A DNA stretch of 40,913 bases from Actinomycetota bacterium (GCA_005778215.1 SXKB01000101.1:1-40913); one strand, 5' to 3'; positions 1 through 8,535 are shown, numbered from the stretch's first letter. The notes: a model not told the origin generated them from the sequence alone. Program-made: numbers and translations.

Positions 1-1079
1 AGACCAAGCCGACGCAGCACTCGGTCACCGAGTTGCGCAGCCGCGGCATCCAGCCCGACATCATCGTGTGCCGCAGCGAGGCGCCCCTGAGCGACAACCT
101 GAAGCGCAAGATCAGCAACCTGTGCAACGTCGACGAGGACGCCGTGGTGAACGCCGCTGACGCGCGCAACATCTACGAGTTGCCGCTCATCCTGCACGGC
201 GAGGGCCTCGACACCGTGGTGTGCAACACGCTGCGGATCGACGCCCCCATCGACCTGCAGCCGTGGCAGGACGTGGTCGACAAGGTGGAGGCGGCCACGA
301 AGCCGGTGAAGATCGGCCTCATCGGCAAGTACGTCGACTACCAGGACGCGTACCTGAGCGTGGTGGAGAGTCTCAAGCACGCCGGGTTCCACCACGGTGC
401 GAAGGTGGAGATCGACTGGATCCAGGCCGAGGAGGTGGAGGGTCTGTTGGCGACGGCTCGCCTGGCCGACCTCGACGGGATGATCATTCCCGGTGGCTTC
501 GGCGACCGCGGGTTCGAGGGCAAGATCGCCGCCGCCGGGTTCGCCCGCGAGAACGACATTCCGTGCCTCGGCATCTGCCTGGGTCTGCAGGCGATGACGG
601 TCGACTTCGCTCGCAACGTGATGAACCTCACCGGTGCGAACAGCACCGAGATGGATCCGAACACTCCCCACCCGGTGATCGACCTGATGCACGATCAGCG
701 CGACGTGAGCGACAAGGGCGGCACCCAGCGCCTCGGCGCCTACTACGCCATCCTCGAACCGGGCAGCCGGGCCTATCAGGCGTACGGCGAGCCAGTGGTG
801 AGCGAACGCCATCGTCATCGCTGGGAGCTCAACGCCACGTGGAAGCCGCGCATGGAGGCCGCCGGTTTGCGCTGCAGCGGTCTGTCGCCCGATCGCCGAC
901 TGGTGGAGTTCATCGAGCTCGACGATCACCCGTTCTGGGTGGCCACGCAGGCGCATCCTGAGTTCAAGAGCCGTCCCGATCGCCCGCATCCGCTGTTCCG
1001 CGAGCTCGCGGCGGCAGCGCTGGCGCGGCACGAGGCGCGGTCGCCGGTGTTGCGCGCGGCGACGCCCTCCGTGGCGTGA
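1..1079 (+). CDS. pyrG: CTP synthase, 3' part (5' end outside window)
   Basis: Makes CTP from UTP, ATP and glutamine in pyrimidine nucleotide synthesis. The reading frame is open from base 3, before any start codon, and begins with KPTQHSVTELRSRGIQPDII, a well-conserved internal CTP synthase stretch, so the gene is cut by the window edge. The C-terminal class I glutamine amidotransferase domain is complete: the nucleophile is in CLGICLGLQ (Cys codon 576-578) and the His/Glu pair is in AHPEF (codons 954-962). About 360 residues remain of a protein usually near 550. The stop overlaps the next start as GTGA. The pyrG / NUDIX / xerD order is also found in Mycobacterium, which supports the call. 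The short Ser/Ala-rich tail after the amidotransferase domain is unremarkable. Confidence 0.97.
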   Translation, partial: TKPTQHSVTELRSRGIQPDIIVCRSEAPLSDNLKRKISNLCNVDEDAVVNAADARNIYELPLILHGEGLDTVVCNTLRIDAPIDLQPWQDVVDKVEAATKPVKIGLIGKYVDYQDAYLSVVESLKHAGFHHGAKVEIDWIQAEEVEGLLATARLADLDGMIIPGGFGDRGFEGKIAAAGFARENDIPCLGICLGLQAMTVDFARNVMNLTGANSTEMDPNTPHPVIDLMHDQRDVSDKGGTQRLGAYYAILEPGSRAYQAYGEPVVSERHRHRWELNATWKPRMEAAGLRCSGLSPDRRLVEFIELDDHPFWVATQAHPEFKSRPDRPHPLFRELAAAALARHEARSPVLRAATPSVA

Positions 1080-1642
1080 CCGGATTCCGCCACCTCGGTG
1101 ACCGACTGGTCCACCAGGGGTACATCTGGCACGTCGCCGTGGCCGAGTTCGAGTCGCCCGACGGCGACACGTTCACTCGCGACGTCGTTCGCTCGCCCGG
1201 TGCGGTGGCCGCTGTGCCGCTGCGCCATCGAGCCGACGGCACACCGTACGTGACGCTGGTGCGGCAATATCGCGCGCCCTTCGACACGACGGTCATCGAG
1301 ATCCCGGCGGGCATGCGTGACGTGGCCGACGAACCCACCGAGCTCACCGCAGCGCGGGAGCTGGTGGAGGAAGTGGGCCTCGAGCCGGGCCGGCTGGAGT
1401 TCCTGATGGCGTTCTACCCGTCGGTGGGCATGACGGACTCGGTGCTGCACCTGTTCCTCGCCACCGACTTGGTGGAGGTGCCGCGCGAGACCCACGGTCC
1501 GGAAGAGGCCCACATGGACGTGCTGCACGTCGATCTGGCCGAGGCGGTGGCGATGATCGAGCGCGGCGAGATCCACGACGCGAAGACGGTGATCGGCCTG
1601 CTGATGGTGGAGCGACGCCTGCGTGAGGGCAACCACGGATGA
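1076..1642 (+). CDS. NUDIX hydrolase, ADP-ribose pyrophosphatase-like
   Basis: A 188-residue NUDIX protein, probably hydrolysing ADP-ribose or a related nucleoside diphosphate sugar. The Nudix box spans about residues 79-102 and ends RELVEEVGL, with the metal-binding glutamates at 95, 98 and 99. One extra residue lies between the first Gly and first Glu compared with the textbook spacing. The preceding EIPAG is typical of the ADP-ribose pyrophosphatase subgroup. The GTG start overlaps the pyrG stop by four bases and the gene ends in an ATGA overlap with xerD, so translation is probably coupled. A NUDIX gene sits at the same place in Mycobacterium. The exact substrate cannot be read from sequence. 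Confidence 0.93.
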   Translation: MTGFRHLGDRLVHQGYIWHVAVAEFESPDGDTFTRDVVRSPGAVAAVPLRHRADGTPYVTLVRQYRAPFDTTVIEIPAGMRDVADEPTELTAARELVEEVGLEPGRLEFLMAFYPSVGMTDSVLHLFLATDLVEVPRETHGPEEAHMDVLHVDLAEAVAMIERGEIHDAKTVIGLLMVERRLREGNHG

Positions 1643-2556
1643 CCGACGAGCTCCCCATCGAGGCGGAGGAGTTCCTCGGTTGGATGGCGAGCGAGCGGGG
1701 ACGGTCGGCGAACACGCTGGCCGCGTACCGGCGTGATCTCACCGGGTACGCGGCGTGGCTGGCTGCACACGCGGCGACGCTGCGTTCGGTGGATCGAGCG
1801 ATGCTGGACCGGTTCGTGCAGCAACGACGGGGGAGCGGCAGCGCAGCGTCGAGCGTGGCCCGCCAGTTGGCAGCGATCCGCATGCTGCACCGGTTCCTGG
1901 TGGAGGAAGGAGTGCGCGCCGACGATCCGAGTGCCGACGTGGAAGGCGTGCGGGTGCCGGCCGGCATTCCGCACCCGCTGACCGAGGCGCAGGTGACCGC
2001 GTTGCTGGACGCAGTGGTGGGCACCGACCCGGTGTCGCTGCGCGACCGGGCGCTGCTGGAGTTCCTGTACGCGACCGGGGCGCGCATCAGCGAGGCCTGC
2101 GGGCTGTCGCTCGCCGACCTCGACCGCGACCATCGTGTGGTGCGACTCTTCGGCAAGGGTGCGAAGGAACGTGTGGTGCCGTTCGGCCGCACCGCCGCCG
2201 CGGCGATGGACGACTGGTTGGGCGGCGGTCGTGAGCACCTGGAGCCGGCCCGATGGGCACGGCGAGGTGACCAGGAGGCGGTGTTCCTGAACACCCGGGG
2301 CGCCCGCCTCAGTCGCCAGGCGGCGTGGGCCGTCGTGCGCAAGTACGGCGAACGCACCGGCCTCGCCGACCAACTGTCACCGCACGTACTGCGCCACTCG
2401 TGCGCCACGCATCTGCTGGATCACGGTGCCGACCTGCGCATCGTGCAGGAGATGCTCGGGCATGCCTCCATCTCCACGACGCAGGTGTACACGAAGGTGA
2501 GCCAGGAGCGGCTGTGGCAGGTGTACCGGCAGGCGCACCCGAGGGCCGAGCGATGA
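1639..2556 (+). CDS. xerD: Tyrosine recombinase XerD
   Basis: Site-specific recombinase that resolves chromosome dimers at dif with XerC. It has 305 residues, the normal length. The N-terminal SAM-like DNA-binding domain covers about residues 8-90. The catalytic domain shows the full set: Arg149 (ATGARISE), Lys173 (GKGAKER), His249 and Arg252 (SPHVLRH), His275 (LGHASIST) and nucleophile Tyr284 (QVYTK). It overlaps both neighbours by ATGA. Its place between the NUDIX gene and the scpAB region matches xerD in other actinobacteria, which argues for the housekeeping enzyme and against a phage integrase. XerC versus XerD is assigned from synteny. Confidence 0.95.
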   Translation: MTDELPIEAEEFLGWMASERGRSANTLAAYRRDLTGYAAWLAAHAATLRSVDRAMLDRFVQQRRGSGSAASSVARQLAAIRMLHRFLVEEGVRADDPSADVEGVRVPAGIPHPLTEAQVTALLDAVVGTDPVSLRDRALLEFLYATGARISEACGLSLADLDRDHRVVRLFGKGAKERVVPFGRTAAAAMDDWLGGGREHLEPARWARRGDQEAVFLNTRGARLSRQAAWAVVRKYGERTGLADQLSPHVLRHSCATHLLDHGADLRIVQEMLGHASISTTQVYTKVSQERLWQVYRQAHPRAER

Positions 2557-2993
2557 CGTCGATCACCCATCTCGCTCGTCGATTCGTTGGTTCGCTGTTG
2601 CGTGCGGAACCGGCCGCGACCGACATGGACTGGGTGCGCTCGCAGCTCATCGCGGCCGAGTTCGACGCATGGCAGGCGATGGCGGTACAGGACCGCCGAC
2701 ACTCGATCCTGGTGGCCCGCCGGTTCGTCGAACTCGCCCCGCTCGCCACACGGGCGGAAGTGGCCGGCGCGTTGCTGCACGACGTGGGCAAGCAGGTGGC
2801 TGCGCTCGGTACGTTCGCTCGTGTCGCCGCCACCGTGGTGGGCCCGCGCACGAAGCGGTTCCGCCAGTACCACGACCACGAGGCGCTGGGCGCGGCGATG
2901 CTGGCCCTGGCGGGGAGCGACCCGGTCACGATCGAGTTGGTGATGGGCGGCGGGGCGCTGCGCGAGGTGTTGCATCGCGCCGATGACGTGTGA
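2553..2993 (+). CDS. Small HD-domain protein
   Basis: A 146-residue protein with the metal-binding pattern of HD phosphohydrolases: His50, the HD pair at 76-77 in LLHDVGK, His107/His109 in YHDHE, and Asp144 near the C-terminus. Such domains usually hydrolyse phosphoester bonds of nucleotides or signalling molecules. I cannot name the substrate. The ATG overlaps the xerD stop (ATGA), so it is the last gene of the pyrG-NUDIX-xerD operon. Its stop directly abuts the trpS stop on the other strand with no base between. A longer frame extends upstream into xerD, but the ATGA start gives a natural N-terminus. Confidence 0.85.
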   Translation: MTSITHLARRFVGSLLRAEPAATDMDWVRSQLIAAEFDAWQAMAVQDRRHSILVARRFVELAPLATRAEVAGALLHDVGKQVAALGTFARVAATVVGPRTKRFRQYHDHEALGAAMLALAGSDPVTIELVMGGGALREVLHRADDV

Positions 2994-3980
2994 TCAGGCG
3001 GGCGTCATGCCGATGGCGGCCTGGGCGCGTGCGAGCGTGGCCGACGCCACCTCACGTGCCTTGCCCGCACCCTTGCGGAGCAGCGACTGCAGCTCGCCCG
3101 GGTCGGCCATCAGTTCGCCGTAGCGCGCCTGGATGGGCCGCAGCATCTCGACCACCGCTGCGCCGGTGTCGGTCTTCAGTGGGCCGTACTGGGAGTACTG
3201 CTGGGCGAGCGCTTCGGGCGAATCGCCGGTGCACGCCGACAGGATCTCGAGCAGGTTGCTGACGCCCGGCTTCTCCTCGCGGTGGTAGCGCACCTCGCTC
3301 TCGCTGTCGGTGACCGCACGCTTGAACTTCTTGGCGATGACCGCGGGGTCGTCGAGCAGGTTCACGAGGCCGCTGTCGGTGTCGGCCGACTTGCTCATCT
3401 TCGAGGTGGGGTCCTGCAGGTCCATCACCCGGGCGCCGGCCTTGGGCATCACGGCCTTGGGCAGCACGAACGTGTCGCCGAAGCGGTAGTTGAACCGCAC
3501 GGCGATGTCGCGGGTGATCTCGATGTGCTGCCGTTGATCCTCGCCCACGGGCACCTCGTCGGTGTCGTAGAGCAGGATGTCGGCGGCCTGGAGCGCCGGA
3601 TAGGTGAACAGGCCGGCCGACACGAAGTCGGCCTCGCGCTTGGCGCTGTTGTCCTTGAACTGGGTCATGCGGCTGAGTTCGCCGAAGCTGACCTGGCACT
3701 CCATGATCCAGCCGAGCTGGCTGTGCTCGGTGACGTGGCTCTGCACGAACACGGTGGCGACGTCGGGGTCGAGACCCACGGCGAACAGCATCGCAGCGAG
3801 CTGCAGCGTGTTCTGGCCGAGCAACCCGGGCGTCTCGGTGATGGTGAGGGCGTGCAGGTCGACGATGCCGTGGAAGGCGTCGTTCTCGTGCTGGCCACTG
3901 ACCCAGTTCCGCAGCGCGCCCAGGTAGTTGCCCAGATGGACCTCACCGGTGGGTTGGATGCAGGAGAGTACGCGTGCCAC
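2994..3980 (-). CDS. trpS: Tryptophanyl-tRNA synthetase
   Basis: Charges tRNA-Trp with tryptophan in the cytoplasm. The 328-residue protein has the class I synthetase signatures: the HIGH-type motif PTGEVHLGN at residues 10-18 and KMSKS at 194-198. The length is normal for bacterial TrpRS. The start is GTG (complement 3978-3980) with no ribosome binding site, and a TAGCCT hexamer lies eight bases upstream (3989-3994), suggesting a leaderless mRNA. It is divergent from scpA and convergent with the HD gene. It interrupts the xerD-to-scpA interval, which in Mycobacterium is filled by other genes. Confidence 0.97.
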   Translation of the reverse strand: MARVLSCIQPTGEVHLGNYLGALRNWVSGQHENDAFHGIVDLHALTITETPGLLGQNTLQLAAMLFAVGLDPDVATVFVQSHVTEHSQLGWIMECQVSFGELSRMTQFKDNSAKREADFVSAGLFTYPALQAADILLYDTDEVPVGEDQRQHIEITRDIAVRFNYRFGDTFVLPKAVMPKAGARVMDLQDPTSKMSKSADTDSGLVNLLDDPAVIAKKFKRAVTDSESEVRYHREEKPGVSNLLEILSACTGDSPEALAQQYSQYGPLKTDTGAAVVEMLRPIQARYGELMADPGELQSLLRKGAGKAREVASATLARAQAAIGMTPA

Positions 3981-3988
3981 GGGCTGCG

Positions 3989-3994
3989 AGGCTA
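3989..3994 (-). promoter_or_regulatory. -10 hexamer TAGCCT of trpS (leaderless type)
   Basis: On the minus strand TAGCCT lies eight bases before the trpS GTG. It matches the actinobacterial TANNNT -10 pattern and belongs to a recurrent set in this window. No convincing -35 is visible. Confidence 0.5.
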
Positions 3995-4008
3995 CCGGTA
4001 CGGAGCGG

Positions 4009-4014
4009 TACGAT
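4009..4014 (+). promoter_or_regulatory. -10 hexamer TACGAT of scpA
   Basis: TACGAT lies ten bases before the scpA ATG, back to back with the trpS hexamer in a 44-base divergent gap. Unlike most of the set, an AGGAG (4018-4022) follows, but it is only two bases from the ATG, which is very close for a ribosome binding site. Confidence 0.45.
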
Positions 4015-4024
4015 CGCAGGAGTT

Positions 4025-4801
4025 ATGGCTGTCGACGTCTCCACCTCCGTCTACGAGGGCCCGTTCGACCTCCTGCTGCACCTGATCCTGAAGGAGCAGG
4101 TCGACCTGTACGAGGTGTCGCTCAGCAAGATCGTCGATGAGTACCTCGCCGAGATCGAGCGCATGCAGGGCCTCGACCTCGACCTGGCCACCGAGTTCCT
4201 GCTCATCGCCGCCACCCTGGTGGAGCTGAAGGCGCGGCGCCTGCTGCCCGGCCGCGACGACGTCGACCTCGACGACGAGCTGGCCCTCTGGGAGGAGCGA
4301 GATCTGCTCCTGGCCCGCCTGCTGGAGTGCAAGACGTTCAAGGACGTGGCCCAGGTGTTCAGCCGGCTGGCCGACGACGCCGACCGGGCGTTCCCGCGTG
4401 GCGCAGGCCCCGACGAGCGGTTCGAGGGGTTGATGCCCGACCTGCTGGAGGGTGTGTCGCCGCAGCGGCTGCAGAAGGCGTTCCTGCGCGCCATCACCCC
4501 CAAGCCGGTGCCGCGCATCGACCTGTTCCACGTTGCTCCCGTGCGGGCCAGCGTGGCCGACGCGCTCACCGAGCTGATCGACGAGCTGCCCCGAGTCGGC
4601 CGTATCTCGTTCCGCCGGCTCACCAGCGGTCTGGTGGAGCGGCTCGAGGTGATCGTGCGGTTCCTGGCACTGCTCGAGCTGTTCAAGCAGGGCTACGTCG
4701 ACCTCGAACAGACCGAGCGCTTCGGTGACGTGGAAGTGGTGTGGACCGGCGACAACGCCGACGACCTGGGCTCGCTGCCCATCGACGACTATGAGGGATG
4801 A
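4025..4801 (+). CDS. scpA: Segregation and condensation protein A
   Basis: Kleisin subunit that bridges SMC heads with ScpB in chromosome condensation and segregation. The 258-residue protein begins with the family hallmark YEGPFDLLLHLI, continues with the acidic, leucine-rich N-terminal helical region (KEQVDLYEVSLSKIVDEYL), and ends in a winged-helix-like C-terminal part. The ATG at 4025 is chosen because it gives the usual short N-terminus; an upstream extension would run into the divergent trpS gene. It overlaps scpB. The scpA-scpB-rluB order is conserved across actinobacteria and Firmicutes. Confidence 0.95.
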   Translation: MAVDVSTSVYEGPFDLLLHLILKEQVDLYEVSLSKIVDEYLAEIERMQGLDLDLATEFLLIAATLVELKARRLLPGRDDVDLDDELALWEERDLLLARLLECKTFKDVAQVFSRLADDADRAFPRGAGPDERFEGLMPDLLEGVSPQRLQKAFLRAITPKPVPRIDLFHVAPVRASVADALTELIDELPRVGRISFRRLTSGLVERLEVIVRFLALLELFKQGYVDLEQTERFGDVEVVWTGDNADDLGSLPIDDYEG

Positions 4802-5402
4802 ACTGATCGTGTCCGAACAACTCGACGCCGACACCGTGCGCGCCATCGAAGCCATCGTGCTGGTGGCCATGGAGCCGGTGCCCACCGAGCTGCTGGCGCA
4901 GCTGCTCGAGCAGCCGACGACGGTGATCGACGACCTCTGTTCCACGCTGGCGGCGGCCTACGACGAGGCCGGGCACGGGTTCCAGCTCGTGAAGGTGGCG
5001 GGTGGCTGGCGCTACCAGACCCACGCCGACCTGTCGCCGTACGTCGAGCGATTCCTGCTCGACGGTCAGCGGGCCCGCATGAGCGGCGCTGCACTCGAGA
5101 CGCTGGCCATCATCGCCTACAAGCAACCGCTGTCGCGGGCGCAGATCGCCTCCATCCGCGGCGTCGACCCCGACGGTGTGATCCGCACCCTGCAGGCACG
5201 TAGTTACGTGGCCGAGGTGGGTCGCGACACCGGGCCCGGCCAGGCCATCCTGTACGGCACCACGCCGTCCTTCCTGGAGAAGCTCGGCCTGAACGCGTTG
5301 ACCGACCTGCCGCCGATCGCCGAGTTCGTGCCGGGTGCCGACGTGGTGGAAGCCCTCGAGCAGGGCCTGCGCATCGATCCGCCGGCCGAACCCCGTGCCT
5401 GA
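4791..5402 (+). CDS. scpB: Segregation and condensation protein B
   Basis: Partner of ScpA in the SMC condensin complex, built of two winged-helix domains. The protein has 203 residues from this ATG. Recognisable features are the opening AIEAIVLVAMEPVPTELLAQ and the central ETLAIIAYKQPLSRAQIASI stretch, the strongest ScpB signature. The ATG at 4791 overlaps the scpA end by 11 bases. A GTG at 4809 is an alternative start, with a purine-rich run (4793-4797) at roughly ribosome-binding distance. Its end overlaps the rluB GTG. A longer in-frame extension inside scpA is not real. Confidence 0.93.
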   Translation: MRDELIVSEQLDADTVRAIEAIVLVAMEPVPTELLAQLLEQPTTVIDDLCSTLAAAYDEAGHGFQLVKVAGGWRYQTHADLSPYVERFLLDGQRARMSGAALETLAIIAYKQPLSRAQIASIRGVDPDGVIRTLQARSYVAEVGRDTGPGQAILYGTTPSFLEKLGLNALTDLPPIAEFVPGADVVEALEQGLRIDPPAEPRA

Positions 5403-6186
5403 GGGCCAGGTGCCCGAGCCGCCGCTGTGGGAACAGTGGGCCGCCACGTCGGCCGCGCTGCCGCAGGGTGAACGTCTGCAGAAGGTGCTCTCCGCCCGCG
5501 GGTGGGGCAGCCGTCGGGTGTGCGAGGACCTCATCGCCGCTGGCCGCGTGACCGTGAACGGTGACGTCGCAGTGTTGGGCCGCCGCGTCGACCCCGAGGT
5601 CGACAAGGTGGAGGTCGACGGCGTGCCGCTCGGCGTGAAGGCCGGGCTGGTGTACTACCTGCTCAACAAGCCGGCGGGTGTGGTCACGACGGCCAGCGAT
5701 CCCCAAGGCCGTCGCACCGTGGTGCAGCTGGTGCCCGAGGAGCCGCGGGTGTACCCGGTCGGTCGCCTCGACGTGGCCACGGAGGGTCTGTTGTTGCTCA
5801 CCAACGACGGCGACCTGGCGAACCGCATCGCGCACCCGTCCCACGGGGTGGAGAAGGAGTACCTCGCCGAGGTGGAGGGCAACGTCAGCGGCGGCGCCCT
5901 CCGTCGACTGCGTGACGGCGTGGAGTTGGAGGACGGAATGACGGCGCCGGCCAAGGTGTCGCAACCCAATCCGGGCGTGCTGCGGCTCACCATCCACGAG
6001 GGTCGCAACCGGCAGGTGCGGCGGATGTGCGAGGCCGTCGGACATCCGGTGCAGCGACTGATCCGCGTGCGTATCGGCCCGCTGCGCGACGCCCAACTGC
6101 AGCCGGGCGAGTGGCGCGAACTGGACCAACGCGAGCTCAAGGCGTTGATCGAGGCGGTCTCCGGGGCACCCCGGCAGATACGCTGA
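5395..6186 (+). CDS. rluB: 23S rRNA pseudouridine synthase RluB-type
   Basis: RsuA/RluB-family enzyme that isomerises a uridine of large-subunit rRNA to pseudouridine. The 263-residue protein has an N-terminal S4 RNA-binding domain (about residues 26-60, GERLQKVLSARGWGSRRVCE). The catalytic aspartate Asp126 is in VGRLDVATEGLLLLTNDGDL, and the conserved GRNRQVRRM appears later. The GTG at 5395 overlaps the scpB stop by eight bases; a GTG at 5410 is possible. Position after scpAB matches the Mycobacterium order. RluB rather than RluE or RsuA is inferred from neighbourhood. Confidence 0.93.
   Translation: MPEGQVPEPPLWEQWAATSAALPQGERLQKVLSARGWGSRRVCEDLIAAGRVTVNGDVAVLGRRVDPEVDKVEVDGVPLGVKAGLVYYLLNKPAGVVTTASDPQGRRTVVQLVPEEPRVYPVGRLDVATEGLLLLTNDGDLANRIAHPSHGVEKEYLAEVEGNVSGGALRRLRDGVELEDGMTAPAKVSQPNPGVLRLTIHEGRNRQVRRMCEAVGHPVQRLIRVRIGPLRDAQLQPGEWRELDQRELKALIEAVSGAPRQIR
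6179..6184 (+). promoter_or_regulatory. Possible -10 hexamer TACGCT of tyrA
   Basis: TACGCT, overlapping the rluB stop codon region, lies eight bases before the tyrA GTG. This is the same spacing as at the divergent starts of this window. It may be an internal leaderless promoter, but it stands in coding sequence and could be chance. Confidence 0.3.
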
Positions 6187-6192
6187 TCTGCC

Positions 6193-7257
6193 GTGTCAAC
6201 ACCTCGTCGGGCGAATGTGGCGGGCCTCGGCCTCATCGGTGGCTCCATCGCCCGCGCCCTCGGTGAGCGTGGCTGGCACGTCACCGGCGACGACGAGCGC
6301 AGCGAGCGCCGTGAGCAGGCGCTCGAGCTCGGCATCGTGCACGACCTGGGGCTCGACCCCGACGCCGAGATCACGTTCGTGGCCACCCCCGTGCTCACCC
6401 TGGTCGACCAGGTGCAGCGGGCGCTGAAGGAGACGCACGGCCTCGTCACCGACGTCGGCAGCGTGAAGGGTGCCGTCACAGCCGCCGTCGATGACCCCCG
6501 GTTCGTGGGCGGCCACCCGATGGCCGGCAGCGAGCTCGAGGGCCTGTCGGGTGCCGACGGCAACATGTTCCAGGGCGCGGTCTGGGTGCTCACGCCCACG
6601 GCCACCACCCCCGACAGCACGTTCGCCACCGTGGCCGCCGTGGTGGCCGAACTGGGTGCCGACGTGGTGGCCCTGCCAGCCGATCGACACGACCAGGTGG
6701 TCGCCGTCATCAGCCACGTGCCGCATCTCACGGCCGCGACGCTCATGGGTCTGGCCAGTGATCGCGCCGAGGAACACGCGGCGCTGTTGCGGCTGGCGGC
6801 CGGTGGCTTCCGTGACATGACCCGCATCGCCAGTGGTCAGCCGAACATCTGGCTCGACATCTGTGCCGAGAACCGGGATGCCATCCTGTCCGCGCTCGAC
6901 GGTCTGATCGGTGGTCTGTCGCAGATGCGTTCGGTGGTCGACGGCGACGATCGGGCCGAACTGCACCGGCTGCTCTCGAAGGCTCGCGAGGCCCGCGCCA
7001 ATCTGCCGGTGCGCGGCACGCATCCCGACGAGTTGGCGGAGATGCGCATCCCCATCCTGGACCGCACCGGGTCGGCCGCCGAGGTGTTCACGCTCGCCGC
7101 CGAACTGGGTGTGAACATCTCGAGCTTCGAGGTGGTGCACAGCGTGGAGGGCAATCGTGGTGTGGCGGTGGTGCTGGTCGATGCGGCGATGGCCGAGTTG
7201 TACCGGGGCGGCCTGATGGCGCGGGGCTACCGCCCTGCGGTGCAGCGGCTGAGCTGA
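6193..7257 (+). CDS. tyrA: Prephenate dehydrogenase
   Basis: Oxidises prephenate to 4-hydroxyphenylpyruvate with NAD(P) in tyrosine synthesis. It has 354 residues. The Rossmann motif GLGLIGGS is at 11-18, the VTDVGSVKG strand follows, and the family signature GGHPMAGSE contains the substrate-site histidine. A C-terminal ACT-like domain (from about residue 275, IPILDRTGSAAEVFTLAAEL) probably mediates feedback by an aromatic amino acid. The GTG start lies six bases after the rluB stop without a ribosome binding site. It is followed closely by aroA, so two aromatic-pathway genes sit together. Confidence 0.94.
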   Translation: MSTPRRANVAGLGLIGGSIARALGERGWHVTGDDERSERREQALELGIVHDLGLDPDAEITFVATPVLTLVDQVQRALKETHGLVTDVGSVKGAVTAAVDDPRFVGGHPMAGSELEGLSGADGNMFQGAVWVLTPTATTPDSTFATVAAVVAELGADVVALPADRHDQVVAVISHVPHLTAATLMGLASDRAEEHAALLRLAAGGFRDMTRIASGQPNIWLDICAENRDAILSALDGLIGGLSQMRSVVDGDDRAELHRLLSKAREARANLPVRGTHPDELAEMRIPILDRTGSAAEVFTLAAELGVNISSFEVVHSVEGNRGVAVVLVDAAMAELYRGGLMARGYRPAVQRLS

Positions 7258-7259
7258 GG
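7256..7259 (+). promoter_or_regulatory. Ribosome binding site of aroA
   Basis: GAGG overlaps the tyrA stop and lies seven bases before the aroA ATG. It is one of few clear Shine-Dalgarno sites here and supports the aroA start. Confidence 0.5.
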
Positions 7260-7266
7260 CCTGCGC

Positions 7267-8535
7267 ATGGACGTGTATCGCGTCGCGCCGCTCGGTGCGC
7301 CCCTCGACGCCGTGGTGGAGGTGCCCGGGTCGAAGAGCGTGGCCAATCGTGCGTTGGTGTGCGCCGCGCTCGCCGAGGGCGAATCGGTGCTCACCGATGT
7401 GCCCGATGGCGACGACACCGAGGCGATGCTCGACTGCCTGCGGGTGCTGGGGCTGGAACTGGAACGTGCCGATGGCACGGTGCGGTTGATGGGCGGTGTG
7501 CGCTCGTTCCGCAAGGGGCCGGTCACGCTGCCCACCCGTCTCGCCGGTACGACGTCCCGTTTCGTGACGGCCTTGGCGTGCCTGGGGCCGGGACCGTACA
7601 CCATCGACGGTGCGCCACCCTTGCGACGCCGTCCGATGGCGCCGTTGCACGAGGCCCTCACCTCGATGGGCGTGCGGGTCACGCCGGGGCAGACGGCCGG
7701 TCACCTGCCGGTGACCGTGCAGGGTCCGGTCGACGTGAGCCTCGACGAGGTGCAGTTGCGGGGCGACATCAGTAGCCAGTACCTGACGGCGTTGATGCTC
7801 ATCGCGCCGTACTTCCCGAACGGGCTGCGCTTCGTGCTCACCACACCGCTCGTGTCGCGCCCGTACGTGCGCATCACTGCCGCGGTGATGGCCACGTTCG
7901 GTGTGCCCGGGGTGGAGTTGGGGGATCGCATCATCACCGTGCCGCCCGGTCGCTACCAGGCGCGCGAGTACACCATCGAACCCGATGCCAGCTCGGCCAG
8001 CTACCCGCTGGCGGCGGCTGCCATCTGCGGTGGCACGGTGCGGGTGCCCGGCCTCACCCACGAGTCGTTGCAGGGCGATGCGGCGTTCTGTCACGTGCTC
8101 GGCCGCATGGGCTGTGAGGTGCGTCAGGACCACACCGGCACCACTGTCACCCGCCACGGCCCGCTGCGTGGCATCGACATCGACATGGTCGACCTCAGCG
8201 ATCTCGTGCCCACGTTGGCGGCGGTCGGGGCCTTCGCCGAGGGCACCACCGACGTGCACGGTGTCGGCTTCATCCGCAACAAGGAGAGTGACCGTCTCAC
8301 CGACCTGTGCGTCGAGTTGCGGCGTGCCGGTATCGACGCCACCGACAACCGTGACGGCCTGGTGGTGCGTGCCAGCCGGCCGCACACCGCCACCCTCGCG
8401 ACCCACCACGATCACCGGCTGGCCATGGCGTTCGCGCTGGTCGGACTGGGTGCCAGCGGCATCATCGTCGAGGATCCCGATGTGGTGACGAAGAGTTGGC
8501 CAGACTTCTGGGCGATGATCGAGGGGCTCCGATGA
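7267..8535 (+). CDS. aroA: 3-phosphoshikimate 1-carboxyvinyltransferase (EPSP synthase)
   Basis: Transfers the enolpyruvyl group of PEP to shikimate-3-phosphate in the shikimate pathway. The 422-residue protein has PGSKSVANRAL near the start, the Gly-Thr loop as LAGTTSRFVTAL, DISSQYLTALML, ASYPLAAAA, the C-terminal NKESDR, and HDHRLAMAFAL. The region normally read as NAGTAMRP in class I enzymes differs, resembling other bacterial types. I draw no conclusion about inhibitor sensitivity. It lies nine bases after tyrA and overlaps the following HAD gene by ATGA, which ties aromatic synthesis to the polyprenyl-arabinose genes in one transcript. Confidence 0.95.
   Translation: MDVYRVAPLGAPLDAVVEVPGSKSVANRALVCAALAEGESVLTDVPDGDDTEAMLDCLRVLGLELERADGTVRLMGGVRSFRKGPVTLPTRLAGTTSRFVTALACLGPGPYTIDGAPPLRRRPMAPLHEALTSMGVRVTPGQTAGHLPVTVQGPVDVSLDEVQLRGDISSQYLTALMLIAPYFPNGLRFVLTTPLVSRPYVRITAAVMATFGVPGVELGDRIITVPPGRYQAREYTIEPDASSASYPLAAAAICGGTVRVPGLTHESLQGDAAFCHVLGRMGCEVRQDHTGTTVTRHGPLRGIDIDMVDLSDLVPTLAAVGAFAEGTTDVHGVGFIRNKESDRLTDLCVELRRAGIDATDNRDGLVVRASRPHTATLATHHDHRLAMAFALVGLGASGIIVEDPDVVTKSWPDFWAMIEGLR

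Noticed and set aside
1639-2556. Tyrosine recombinase as sign of a mobile element
   Set aside because: Length, overlap with neighbours and synteny indicate housekeeping XerD. No attachment repeats or phage genes are near.
6196-8415. A long minus-strand open frame opposite tyrA and aroA
   Set aside because: His/Arg/Gly-rich antisense shadow; both plus-strand genes have complete enzyme motifs.
7267-8535. aroA variation in the glycine-threonine loop as sign of inhibitor-insensitive EPSP synthase
   Set aside because: The difference fits normal divergence among bacterial classes, and no diagnostic class motif could be assigned with confidence.
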